The notes under the pieces: generated by a model | Told to the model about the DNA's origin: nothing | Database searches by the model: none | Seen by the model: the letters and a program-made list of their open reading frames with translations, nothing else | In this document: positions 1 through 9,100 of the stretch, piece by piece | How the letters are laid out: the number at the start of each line of letters is the position of its first letter | How positions within the stretch are numbered: position 1 is the stretch's first letter | Program-made: the position numbers and the translations under genes | Source: Bacteroidota bacterium | Lineage (GTDB): Bacteria > Bacteroidota > Bacteroidia > Bacteroidales > VadinHA17 | Assembly: GCA_011050615.1 (NCBI GenBank) | Contig: DRFJ01000066.1 | Span: forward strand, 1 to 34,405 | DNA: 34,405 nucleotides | Direction: 5' to 3'

Positions 1-72
1 ATTCCGAACAGAGAAGTTAAGCCCGTCAGCGCCGATGGTACTGCGAAAGCGGGAGAGTAGGTCGCCGCCGAC
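1..72 (+). rRNA. rrf: 5S ribosomal RNA, 3' portion (5' end outside window)
   Basis: The first bases contain the conserved 5S segments CCGAACAGAGAAGTTAAGC, AGCGCCGATGGTACTGCG and GGGAGAGTAGGTCGCCGCC, in the order found in the 3' two thirds of bacterial 5S rRNA. The 5' third lies before the window. The exact 3' end (about 70-74) cannot be fixed by eye. A rho-independent terminator follows within 10 bases, so this is the last gene of an rRNA operon. Confidence 0.92.
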
Positions 73-80
73 TTTAAATA

Positions 81-112
81 AAAAAGCTCAGGATAATTCC
101 TGAGCTTTTTTT
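81..112 (+). terminator. Rho-independent terminator of the rRNA operon
   Basis: A perfect 13-bp stem (81-93 pairs with 98-110) with a TAAT loop holds the GC-containing core GCTCAGGA/TCCTGAGC and runs into a T tract. It sits immediately after the 5S rRNA. The A tract on the 5' side means it could also work on the other strand. Confidence 0.88.
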
Positions 113-134
113 GTTGAGCCGTTGAGCCGTTGAG
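113..134. repeat. Short tandem repeat, unit GTTGAGCC, 2.75 copies
   Basis: GTTGAGCC at 113-120 and 121-128 is followed by GTTGAG at 129-134. It lies just after the rRNA terminator. The rest of 135-323 shows no gene or clear structure to me. Confidence 0.7.
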
Positions 135-323
135 TTACCCGGAAAACTTTCCTTATCAAATCTTTAACCTTCAATATAGACTCCAATATTGCCGGCATCC
201 CCCGGCCACAATCACCGGCCGCCCACAAGATAGCAGGACTCACTTGATTTCAGCAATCTCACCCTGCCCGGTTCCATTATTCCAATTAAAAGAAATATCG
301 TAGATTTATGGTACATTAGCGAC

Positions 324-1913
324 ATGACTGTAGCAGAATACATAGCGAAAAAATTTAAGGAAAGAGGTGTAAGGTATGTTTTCGGGATACCAGGCGGACC
401 CTCCATCCCCTATATGGAGGAATTCAATAAGCATGGTATTGAATTTATCCTCACAACAAATGAGACAGCTGCAGGCGTAATGGCTGATATTACCGGGAGA
501 TTGACCGGCATACCCGGTATATGTCATGCGACATTCGGACCGGGAGCTACAAATCTTAGCACCGGTATCGGGGGAGCAATGCTCGATCGTTCACCTGTGA
601 TTGCCCTTACTTCAGTATTACCTGAAACAATGAGGAAGCGCACCGCCCAGATGAATATCGATCACCAGTTGGTTTTTGAGCCGGTAACAAAAGCTACTGT
701 CATAGTTGATAACAAAAATATAAGCGAAGTTCTTACAGACGCTTTTGAACTTGCAACAGATGAATATCCTGGTCCTGTACATATCGGACTCCCATCAGAC
801 CAGGCATTATTAAAGACACAGGAAAAGATCAGGAGGCCTGACGGGAGGGTAAATAACCGGGAACTTCTTATAGATGATGAACTTATAGAATTGCTGGAAT
901 ATTCCAGTAAACCCTTGTTGGTTCTGGGTCTAACAGCAGTTAGATCCGGGATAAAGGATGAAATAAATGATTTCCTGGCCAAACACAGAATTCCCCTTAT
1001 CGTAACACCCATGGCCAAAGGCCTTGTCGATGAGAACCACGATTGCTATTGCGGGGTATTGTTCCATGCTGCCTCTGACCGCTTATCTCCTGTCATTAAC
1101 GAAGCTGACCTGGTTATTGGACTGGGATATGATCCGGTTGAATATAATTATGAATCATGGCTTCCTGATGTGCCTTTAATTCATTTCAATACAGTTTTTA
1201 CCGATATGCCCGAAAAGCTAATGGTCAGGCAGATTATTGGTTCCCTGCAGGGTCTGCTTTCAATGATTGATCCGGTAATTAAATCCCCCGGGGAATGGGA
1301 TCCTATATTCATAAGTGAATGCAGGGAGAACATTCAAAGCCTGGTAAGAAAGGATTATAAAAAATTTGGACCGGTAAAAGCAATGAATATTCTCCGGGAG
1401 ACGCTCCCCGCTAATATTATAATGTGCCTGGATGTAGGTTCTCATATTCATCTCTTCGGTCAGTACTGGAGGACAGGCAAAGAGGGCAGAATTCTGATGA
1501 CCAATGGCTGGTCTTCGATGGGTTTTGGTATACCTGCAGCTATTGCAGCAGCCCTGAATGAACCTGATGCTCCCGTTGCATGTGTTACGGGCGATGGGGG
1601 CTTCCTGATGATGTGCGGAGAAGTGGTTACAGCCCGCAGGCTGAACCTTGGAGTACTGTTTATTGTTTTGTGTGACAGGGAACTTAACCTTATCAAAATT
1701 AAGGAGGAGCGTAAGGGAATTGAAAAAATCGGTGTCGACCTGTACGATGGAAGCCTTATAGGAGAAAAAACCTTCCTGGGTGTTCCGGTAAGAACAAGTG
1801 ATAATGAAGAATCGTTAAGGAGGATTCTATCCGGTATTTACCCTCTTGAAGGCCCGGTGATCATCGAGATCAATATTGATCCGTCAGAATATAATGATTT
1901 GATAATAACCTGA
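324..1913 (+). CDS. Thiamine-diphosphate-dependent enzyme, acetolactate-synthase/benzoylformate-decarboxylase-like
   Basis: This 529-residue protein has the three-domain layout of the ThDP decarboxylase/acetolactate synthase superfamily. The N-terminal pyrimidine-binding domain carries the catalytic Glu47 in TTNETAAG and the segment GPGATNLSTGIGGA. A central domain follows, then a C-terminal pyrophosphate-binding domain with GDGGF at 423-427. The second half of the ThDP/Mg motif reads VLCDRELNLIKIK (about 448-460). Acetolactate synthases have NN at the CD position; other family members have ND. The substrate is therefore uncertain: no IlvN-type regulatory subunit or other ilv gene is nearby, so biosynthetic acetolactate synthase is unlikely. 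The ATG at 324 is the first in-frame start and gives a complete N-terminus. The gene ends 11 bases before the stop codon of the convergent THX gene. Confidence 0.85.
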   Translation: MTVAEYIAKKFKERGVRYVFGIPGGPSIPYMEEFNKHGIEFILTTNETAAGVMADITGRLTGIPGICHATFGPGATNLSTGIGGAMLDRSPVIALTSVLPETMRKRTAQMNIDHQLVFEPVTKATVIVDNKNISEVLTDAFELATDEYPGPVHIGLPSDQALLKTQEKIRRPDGRVNNRELLIDDELIELLEYSSKPLLVLGLTAVRSGIKDEINDFLAKHRIPLIVTPMAKGLVDENHDCYCGVLFHAASDRLSPVINEADLVIGLGYDPVEYNYESWLPDVPLIHFNTVFTDMPEKLMVRQIIGSLQGLLSMIDPVIKSPGEWDPIFISECRENIQSLVRKDYKKFGPVKAMNILRETLPANIIMCLDVGSHIHLFGQYWRTGKEGRILMTNGWSSMGFGIPAAIAAALNEPDAPVACVTGDGGFLMMCGEVVTARRLNLGVLFIVLCDRELNLIKIKEERKGIEKIGVDLYDGSLIGEKTFLGVPVRTSDNEESLRRILSGIYPLEGPVIIEINIDPSEYNDLIIT

Positions 1914-1924
1914 TAATAAGTAGG

Positions 1925-2317
1925 TTACTTGGCCTTTTCTTCCTTATCCTCCTTGCTTTTGGCTGTAGTTTTAGCAGCCGGCTTTTTGGCCTTCGTTGTA
2001 GGTTTCTTTGCAACAGGTTTCTTCGCCTCTTCCTTTTTCGCCTTCTCCTCAACTTTCTCCTTAGCCTTAGTTTTGGCCTCCGCCTTTTCCTTCACCATAG
2101 CTTCTGCCTTAATCTCAGCCTTCTCCTCAGCCTTTCTTTCCTCCCTGGCTTTAACGGAGGAGGAAGCCTCCTCTTTCACGACTTCCTCAGCCTCTGTCTT
2201 CATACGTTTAGCCTTTACATCCCGCAGTGTTTCTTTATTCTTTTTACTCCTCCTGCGTACTCCAAATGTTCCTCTTACTATTTTTCCTCTCTTGGTTTTT
2301 TTATCTCCTTTTCCCAT
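1925..2317 (-). CDS. 30S ribosomal protein THX with a long Lys/Ala/Glu-rich C-terminal tail
   Basis: The first 26 or so residues (MGKGDKKTKRGKIVRGTFGV, then RRRSKK) match the tiny ribosomal protein Thx, which in Thermus is about 27 residues and sits in the head of the 30S subunit. Here the protein runs to 130 residues. Residues about 30-130 are almost entirely Lys, Ala and Glu with some Thr and Pro, first coiled-coil-like EEKAEIKAEA patterns, then KKPVAKKPTTKAKKPAAK, which resembles histone H1 or AlgP-type tails. The tail is low-complexity and probably disordered or helical; its role is unknown. A TACCTTTA sequence (2372-2365, minus strand), one base off the Bacteroidota -7 consensus, lies about 50 bases upstream. 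An equally long plus-strand frame over the same bases is an artefact of the repetitive codons. Confidence 0.85.
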   Translation of the reverse strand: MGKGDKKTKRGKIVRGTFGVRRRSKKNKETLRDVKAKRMKTEAEEVVKEEASSSVKAREERKAEEKAEIKAEAMVKEKAEAKTKAKEKVEEKAKKEEAKKPVAKKPTTKAKKPAAKTTAKSKEDKEEKAK

Positions 2318-2469
2318 GTTTTAAGATATTAGGGTTTAAAAATTATTTTCAGAATAAAGATGCATAAAGGTAATAAAAATATAGAAGACCATTCTTCAAT
2401 TTCCATGAAGAGAGATACATGAAAAAAGATTAAATTCGTATTTATACTTTAAATGCTTATTATAGCATC

Positions 2470-3750
2470 ATGAAAAATCTACAGGAGTACAGGGAGCAGG
2501 CAGTTAAAGCTGACCGGGAAGATGCACTTCGCGAATTCAGATCTTATTTTAAAACACAGGAGAGCTTAATTTATTTTGACGGAAATTCTTTGGGTATGCT
2601 GCCCCTGGCTTCTGAGGAGGCTGCCAGGCAGCTTATTTCAAGAGCCTGGGGTGAACGTTTGATCAGAGGATGGAATGAGGGATGGTGGGATATGCCCTTA
2701 AGAGTTTCAGGGAAATTAGCACAATTAACAGGATGCACAAGAGATGAAATAATTGCTTGTGATTCAACCTCTGTTAACCTTTATAAGCTGGTAAGTGCGG
2801 CTGTAAAAATGCAAAAGGGCAGAAAAAAGATAGTAAGCGATAATCTTAACTTCCCTTCCGATTTATACATTATTCAGGGCGTAATGGAAAGTATAAATGA
2901 TGGCCATATTCTGGAGATGGTCCGGAGTGCCAATGGAATAGACATTGATTACGGAAGGCTCTATGACAGTATCGATGATAATACGGCTGTTACAGTTCTG
3001 AGTTATGTTTCTTTCAGGAGTGCATTTATGTATGATATGAAGAAAGTTACAGACTATGTTCATAAAAAGGGTGCACTTATAATATGGGATATCAGTCATG
3101 CCACCGGAGCTGTTAAAATAGATTTGAATTCTGCAGGTGCGGATATGGCTGTTGGCTGCACCTACAAGTATCTTAACGGAGGACCCGGATCACCTGCATT
3201 TATGTATGTTAACAGGAAGCTACAGGATAAAGTGGTATCTCCCATATGGGCCTGGCTGGGAGAAAAGGATCCATTTGAGTTCAGCCTTGATTACCGCCCC
3301 TCAGAAGGTGTACGCCGGTATATGACGGGTTCGCCCAACATCCTTTCATTATGCACATTGGAACCATCACTCGACATAATACTGGAAGCGGGAATAGATA
3401 ATCTACGAAAGAAGAGCCTGAAGTTAACCCGGTTTATGCTTGAATTATATCATGCTTACCTGGAGCCACTGGGATTTGGACTTGGATCACCGGAAAAAGA
3501 TGATGAAAGGGGATCACATATCTCCTTAAAGCATAAGGAAGGCTACAGGATTTGCAAAGCGCTTATTGATGATAGCAGGGGAAAATATGTTATTATACCT
3601 GATTTCCGGCCACCCGATAATATAAGAATGGGACTCGCTCCTCTTTACAACCGCTTTGAAGAAGTACTGGAAGTTATACTGGAAATTGAGAATATTGTAA
3701 AAAACCGTATCTACGAGTTATATGATACAGATACCGGGTCTGTGACCTGA
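2470..3750 (+). CDS. kynU: Kynureninase
   Basis: This 426-residue, full-length PLP enzyme of fold type I hydrolyses L-kynurenine or 3-hydroxykynurenine to (hydroxy)anthranilate plus alanine. Family hallmarks are YFDGNSLG (35-42), RGWNEGWWDMP (66-76), the phosphate-binding CDSTSVNLYKL region (about 97-107), the DISHATGA segment, and the Schiff-base lysine Lys233 in CTYKYLNGGPGSPAF. The ATG at 2470 is the first start and gives the expected N-terminus. No tryptophan 2,3-dioxygenase, formamidase or quinolinate gene is adjacent, so whether it serves tryptophan breakdown or NAD synthesis cannot be told from this window. A family A dispersed repeat begins 24 bases after the stop. Confidence 0.95.
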   Translation: MKNLQEYREQAVKADREDALREFRSYFKTQESLIYFDGNSLGMLPLASEEAARQLISRAWGERLIRGWNEGWWDMPLRVSGKLAQLTGCTRDEIIACDSTSVNLYKLVSAAVKMQKGRKKIVSDNLNFPSDLYIIQGVMESINDGHILEMVRSANGIDIDYGRLYDSIDDNTAVTVLSYVSFRSAFMYDMKKVTDYVHKKGALIIWDISHATGAVKIDLNSAGADMAVGCTYKYLNGGPGSPAFMYVNRKLQDKVVSPIWAWLGEKDPFEFSLDYRPSEGVRRYMTGSPNILSLCTLEPSLDIILEAGIDNLRKKSLKLTRFMLELYHAYLEPLGFGLGSPEKDDERGSHISLKHKEGYRICKALIDDSRGKYVIIPDFRPPDNIRMGLAPLYNRFEEVLEVILEIENIVKNRIYELYDTDTGSVT

Positions 3751-3774
3751 ATAAGTATGTTTTTCTGATCTAAT

Positions 3775-3869
3775 GAAACGGGTATGAATAGATTTAATCT
3801 CTTACTTCACAATAGAAGATAATTAAATTTTTCATGCGGGAGCGAACCGGGCACAGCGAGTTCACGAAC
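3775..3869 (+). repeat. Dispersed intergenic repeat, family A, copy 1
   Basis: This stretch matches the reverse complement of 26587-26680. I count about five mismatches and one single-base gap over 95 positions (about 94% identity). The identical blocks include ATCTCTTACTTCACAATAG and GCGGGAGCGAACCGGGCACA. The element lies between kynU and the deacetylase-like gene, codirectional with both. After the matched part, ACAGT/ACTGT (3868-3880) and CTTAC/GTAAG (3873-3886) form small overlapping inverted repeats that copy 2 does not share. Confidence 0.9.
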
Positions 3870-3932
3870 AGTCTTACTGTGAGTAAGCGCTTGCATTCGT
3901 TCTCAAATTTTTAATTAAGTTATATTTACTGT

Positions 3933-5234
3933 ATGAAATTTGATGTCCAGGTATATACTGCTGAAAAATCGCCCCGCCTGGAATATGCTGTTGACCTGGT
4001 GCTGGGCAATATAATTGGACTGTCATATATTATCACTGATTCTCCTGTTGAAGGGCTACCACTGATTAATTACTCTTATGACCGGTCGGTCGGGGGACTT
4101 TTCATTCAACCTGAAGGCTTGCTTTTTGAAAATGGGATACGATCCCAGGAGATATGGGTAGCTCATTTTAACGGGATACCGCTATTTTTTCAGCAGCCTC
4201 CTGAAGCCGGATTTCAACTGGATATTTTCTCTTTTGCTTTTTACATGGTTTCAAGATATGAAGAGTATCTTCCTCTTTCCCGTGATGAGCATGGAAGGTT
4301 TGCTGTTGAGTCCAGCCTTGCCTATAAGCATGATTTTCTTGATATACCGGTTGTGGATATCTGGTCGCACCGTCTTGGTGTTACCCTGAAACTTCTCTAT
4401 CCCGGCCTGCTGATTCCTGAAAAAAAATATAATTGTCTCCTTACTATTGATATAGATGAGCCTTTTGCATATAAAGGAAAGGGAATATGGCGTAACATTG
4501 CCGGCCTGGCGGGCGATATGATAAAGGGCAATGATCCGGGCAAACGCTTTGGCTGCATGACAGGCAGGATGAAGGATAAATATGACACTTATAGCTATAT
4601 AAATGCAAGAGCAGAAAAGTATGATTGTGAGATTTTGTATTTTTTTACTGCCGGACACAGGAATCGTATCAATAGAAGCATAAATCCCGGGCGAAAATGT
4701 TACAGGAAGCTGCTCAGGCGACTTGCCAGGAAATATATAATTGGCCTGCGCACTTCTCACGGGTCTGATAATTTTACAAAGTTGATCGGCAGGGAGAAAA
4801 AGATGCTCGAAAATGTTACAGGCCGGGAAATAACCAAATTAAGAAAACATTATCTCCTGCTCACAATTCCTGATACATACAAGCTTATTGAGTCGCTCGG
4901 AATTCATGAGGATTTTACCATGGGCTATATAAGAGAAGCTGGTTTCAGGGCAGGCCTGGCAAGACCCTTTAAATTTTATGACCTTTTAAGGGAGGAAACC
5001 AGTCGGGTAACTTTCGTTCCTTACCAGTTTATGGAACTTACATACATGAAATACAAAAGATATGATCAGCAGGAAGCCATTAAGTCAATCAATAATTTGA
5101 TTAAAAGAACTAAAGAAGCGGGTGGGCTTTTTGTAAGTGTCTGGCATAACACATCCCTTACCGATGAAGGTGCATGGGAGGGGTGGCGTAAAGTTTTTGA
5201 GTATGCCCTGAAGGAGCAGGCATCAATCAGATAA
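3933..5234 (+). CDS. Polysaccharide-deacetylase-like protein (Bacteroidota type)
   Basis: This 433-residue protein has no signal peptide. Residues 1-160 resemble the N-terminal domain found before deacetylase-like domains in Bacteroidota (often listed as DUF7033). The second half is NodB-like: LLTIDIDEPFAY at 169-180 gives the metal-binding DxD, SHGSDN at 275-280 supplies a His, IHEDFTMGYIREAGFRAG (324-341) corresponds to the typical late core, and VWHNTSL comes near 410. Related genes are often near cell-envelope or polysaccharide loci, but activity and substrate are not known to me. The start at 3933 follows a family A repeat. The 3' end overlaps the convergent FtsE-like gene by eight bases. 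Confidence 0.7.
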   Translation: MKFDVQVYTAEKSPRLEYAVDLVLGNIIGLSYIITDSPVEGLPLINYSYDRSVGGLFIQPEGLLFENGIRSQEIWVAHFNGIPLFFQQPPEAGFQLDIFSFAFYMVSRYEEYLPLSRDEHGRFAVESSLAYKHDFLDIPVVDIWSHRLGVTLKLLYPGLLIPEKKYNCLLTIDIDEPFAYKGKGIWRNIAGLAGDMIKGNDPGKRFGCMTGRMKDKYDTYSYINARAEKYDCEILYFFTAGHRNRINRSINPGRKCYRKLLRRLARKYIIGLRTSHGSDNFTKLIGREKKMLENVTGREITKLRKHYLLLTIPDTYKLIESLGIHEDFTMGYIREAGFRAGLARPFKFYDLLREETSRVTFVPYQFMELTYMKYKRYDQQEAIKSINNLIKRTKEAGGLFVSVWHNTSLTDEGAWEGWRKVFEYALKEQASIR

Positions 5235-5940
5235 ATTCGAGCTCCTCGTCGTGGTCTGTTTCAGTGATCTTCCCTTTTTCACATTTGAGCGTCCGTGCAA
5301 TATACTTTTTAAGAAGTGTATAATTGTGTGTGGCAAATACAACAGCCCTTCCATTCCTGCTTATATCCCTTAGTATCTTAATTATATCCTCCGATGTTTC
5401 AGGGTCAAGATTTCCCGTTGGTTCATCTGCCAGGATGATATCAGGGTCATTAAGCAGGGCCCTGGCAATCACTACCCTTTGCTGTTCCCCACCCGAAAGC
5501 TGGTGAGGGATCTTATAGCCTTTTGTCCCGAGTCCCACCTTTTCGAGCACCTGACCAATTCTCTCATCAATTTCTGTTTTATTCTTCCATCCTGTTGCCC
5601 GCAGAACGAACTCAAGATTTGAATAAACCGACCTGTCGGTAAGAAGCTGAAAATCCTGGAAAACAATGCCCAGTTTCCTCCTTAAAATGGGAATATCCTT
5701 TTTACGCATGCCGGTCAGATCAAAACCGGCGACCCTTCCTTCTCCTTCTTCAAGTGGCAATTGTGCATTAATTGTTTTAATTACACTGGTCTTCCCGCTT
5801 CCAACTTTACCAATGAGATATACAAACTCACCTTTCTTAATTTCAAAATTTACATCACTCAGCACAAGATGATCCTGCTGGTATATATTACAGTCCTTAA
5901 ATGAAATTATGGTATCAAGGGGCATGTTGTTTTCCTGCAT
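5227..5940 (-). CDS. ftsE: ABC transporter ATP-binding protein, FtsE-type
   Basis: This 237-residue ABC ATPase has Walker A GKVGSGKT (44-51), Q-loop Gln95 in [10 protein letters not shown], the signature LSGGEQQR (148-155), Walker B DIILADEP (167-174) and H-loop His205. FtsE partners the membrane protein FtsX to control peptidoglycan hydrolases at division; FtsX is not in this window, so a LolD/MacB-like role cannot be fully excluded. The frame stays open to an ATG at 6063, but I place the start at 5940. The extra residues would be an unrelated Phe/Lys-rich stretch, the FtsE-like core begins just after 5940, and a TACTTTTG -7-like element (5971-5964) lies between the two candidates. The stop overlaps the convergent deacetylase-like gene. 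Confidence 0.85.
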   Translation of the reverse strand: MQENNMPLDTIISFKDCNIYQQDHLVLSDVNFEIKKGEFVYLIGKVGSGKTSVIKTINAQLPLEEGEGRVAGFDLTGMRKKDIPILRRKLGIVFQDFQLLTDRSVYSNLEFVLRATGWKNKTEIDERIGQVLEKVGLGTKGYKIPHQLSGGEQQRVVIARALLNDPDIILADEPTGNLDPETSEDIIKILRDISRNGRAVVFATHNYTLLKKYIARTLKCEKGKITETDHDEELEFI

Positions 5941-5963
5941 GAATTTTTTTTTGAGGTAAAATA

Positions 5964-5971
5964 CAAAAGTA
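5964..5971 (-). promoter_or_regulatory. Putative -7 promoter element TACTTTTG for the ftsE-like gene
   Basis: TACTTTTG on the minus strand matches the Bacteroidota -7 consensus TAnnTTTG and lies 24 bases upstream of the chosen ATG at 5940. No TTTG -33 element is visible at the normal 19-21 base spacing. Confidence 0.4.
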
Positions 5972-5990
5972 CAAAGGAAAAAGGAAAAAA
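5969..5990 (-). repeat. Pyrimidine-rich promoter-proximal block, copy 1
   Basis: On the minus strand this reads TTTTTTCCTTTTTCC followed by TTTGTAC. It is identical over its length, apart from one end base, to 27655-27635. Both copies end exactly 28 bases before the start codon of their minus-strand gene. Confidence 0.6.
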
Positions 5991-6173
5991 CCTGCTTACG
6001 GCTGACTGCTTTAAATATTAACACATCAATGTTGATAAAATCAATACTAAAGCCCCGTAACAAGCGTTTTATAGTTGTAAATTAGCAGAAACTGCATAAA
6101 TCGATTTGATTGGTGTAAGATTTTCAATCACAAGTAATTAAGTTTCTGTACCAAGACAGAAAAAGCTGGTATT

Positions 6174-9100
6174 ATGATTATATACTCTGAATATAAATTG
6201 CATTTTAAAAGTCTGATTATCATTTTGTCAGTGATGATAAGCTGCCCTTCAGTTATTCTTGCCCAAAAGGCAGAATCCTATGTCAGGGAGTTGACCGATT
6301 ATGAACGGGCTAAAGATCTGTTTGGCAAGGAGAAATATGCCATAGCCCTGGATCTTTTTGATAATTATGTAAGAGATGCGGGGGACCGCATAACAGGTGA
6401 AACTGTTGAAGCCGAATACCTTGCAGCCATCTGTGCCACAAGGTTATATAATGGGGATGCTGAATACAGGATGAAAAAATTTGTTGCAAGCCATCCGGAT
6501 AACCCCCTTGGAAATGAGGCATGGCTTGAGCTTGCCGATAATTTTTACCAGGCAAGAAACTACCGGGGTGCAATCAGGTATTATGACCTGGTGGACAGGC
6601 TTGAATTGAAAGAAGAACAGTTGCCGTCTTATTATTTTAAATCAGGATATTCCCATTTCATGTATGGTGACAGAAAGAAGGCGATGCTTTTCTTTTCTGA
6701 GCTGATGGATATTGACACTGAATACAGCAAGCCTGCTATATATTATTTCTCATACATAGCATATGATGAAAAGATGTACCTGACAGCCTATGACGGCTTT
6801 ATTCGATTAAAAGGTGATGAATCCTTCGGGCATGTTGTTCCTTTCTACATAGTGCAGATTAAGTATATTCTTGAAGATTATGATGGCATACTTGAGATGG
6901 CCCCACAGCTTATCGATGCTGCAGGAGAAGAAAGGAAGTCAGAGCTCTACAGGCTTATCGGTGACGCTTATTTTAAAAAAGGAGACTACCAGTCGGCAGC
7001 ACGTAATCTTGAAGAACATCTTAAGAGAGCCGTAAGGACCGGCCGTGACGGAAGCTATCAGCTCGCCTACTGTTACTATATGACTGAGGACTATGACAGG
7101 GCAATTGATCTTTTCCAGGAGCTTACCCGGAGACATGACGAACTGGGTCAACATGCTTACTTCCTCCTGGCTGATTGTTATCTGAAGAAAAATCAGAAAA
7201 ACATGGCAAGGGCTGCCTTTTCCTCTGCCGCAAGAATGGATTTTGACAGGAATATTAAGGAGGAAGCACTTTTCAATTTTGCCAAGCTGACTTATGAAAC
7301 TGTATATTCACCCTTCGGTGAAGTAATTAGGGCTTTCCAGGAATATATTGAACAATTCCCTGCATCAGAGAATATTGAAGAAGCCTATGAGTACCTCGTA
7401 TCTGCCTATATGAAGGTGAAGAACTACAGGGCTGCAATACAGTCACTCGACCGTATTACATACAAGGATGAAAGGCTGGAGAGAGCCTGCCAGAAAGTAG
7501 CTTTTTTGAGAGGATTGGAGTTATATCAAAACCTTGACCTTAATGCTGCCGTGGGAATGTTTGACAAATCCCTGCAATACGGACAATATGACCGTTCCTT
7601 AAGGGCAAGGGCCCATTACTGGAAAGGTGAATCGCTCTATCGCCTGAATGAAACTGACAGAGCCATGGAAGAATACCAGGCTTTTATGGGTATTCCTGGT
7701 TCATCAACACTTGATGAGCACAACATGGTTGCATATAATATGGGCTATATATATTATAATAAGGGCGATTATTCTGAAGCCCTGAGGTGGTTTAAGAATT
7801 TTGAATCGGCTGAAAGAAACAACAGGAGCAGAATTATTACAGATGTTTATAACCGTATTGCAGATTGTTACTATATAGGTACCGACTACAGGCAGGCGAT
7901 AAGCTATTATGATAAAGTAATAGAAAACCCGGTCACCGGGAGTGATTATGCCTTGTTCCAGAAAGGTTTTGCTCTTGGGCTTATGCATGATCAGGAAGCC
8001 AAGACAAGGGTACTCAGCCGAATGCTAAGTGAACACCCGAATTCTACACTTGTCCCGAATGCTATTTTCGAGCGGGGCAGGGCTTACACTGGTCTTAATA
8101 AGGACGTTGAAAGTGAAAGGGATTTCCTTGAAATTATAAATTCATATCCAAGTTCCGTTTTCGTCCCGAGAGCTATGGTTCAGCTTGGATTACTTTATTA
8201 CAACAGGGGTGAAAATGAGAGAGCAATTGCCCGGTTCAAGGAGGTAATAGAAAAATACCAGTCAACACCTGAAGCACGCAATGCACTGACCGGCCTCAGG
8301 AATACCTATGTTGATATGAATGAAGTGGAAGCTTACTTTGCATATGTCAGGACCCTTGAGGGCTATGCAGATGTCAGCTCCAGTGAAAGAGACAGCCTCC
8401 TTTATGTCTCCGGTGAGAACCTTTATATCCAGGGAAATTGCGAAAGAGCCAGCCAGATATTCCGTAACTACCTGAATGAGTTTTCACAGGGGAGCTTCAG
8501 GTTGAATGCCTGCTTCTATCTTGCTGAATGTCTTATAGAATCAGGCAAGACAGATGAAGCTCTTAAATATTATTCCGAAGTCTCCGAAACACCTAATAAT
8601 CCTTTCCTTGAGAAAACCTATCAGTCATTATCTGGTATTTATTACCTGAAAGAGACATACGACAGTGCTTATTATTATTATGATGAATTGGAAAGAGTGG
8701 CTGAATTGCCGGACAATGAACTCAAAGCTCTCGTAGGGAAATTGCGTTCAGCCTATAATATGGGTGATGCACAAAAAACTATAAACTCATCCGAAAGCTT
8801 GTTGAGTTCCGAACTTGTTACGGAAGAACTGGCACGTGAAGCCAACTTTAAATCGGCCAAATCACACTATGCCCTGGGTAATTATGAACGTGCCCTGAAT
8901 TATTTCAGGAGAGTGGCGGTAGAGGTTACAAGCAGTGAAGGCGCTGAATCAAAATACCGTGTTGCGCAAATATTGTTTATGAAGGGTGATTATGATGGTG
9001 CTGAGACTCTGATCTACGAATTCATTGACCAGAATACACCTCACCAGTACTGGATGGCACGCATGTTTATACTGCTGGCTGATATAAGCCTTGAAAAAGG

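Noticed and set aside
1929-2324. A 131-codon plus-strand frame opposite the THX gene
   Set aside because: It is made of Ser/Phe/Ala/Leu codons that mirror the Lys/Glu/Ala repeats of THX; the conserved THX core is on the minus strand.
5941-6063. Extension of the ftsE-like protein to an ATG at 6063
   Set aside because: The added 41 residues have no relation to ABC ATPases and cover a likely promoter; the start at 5940 fits the family length.
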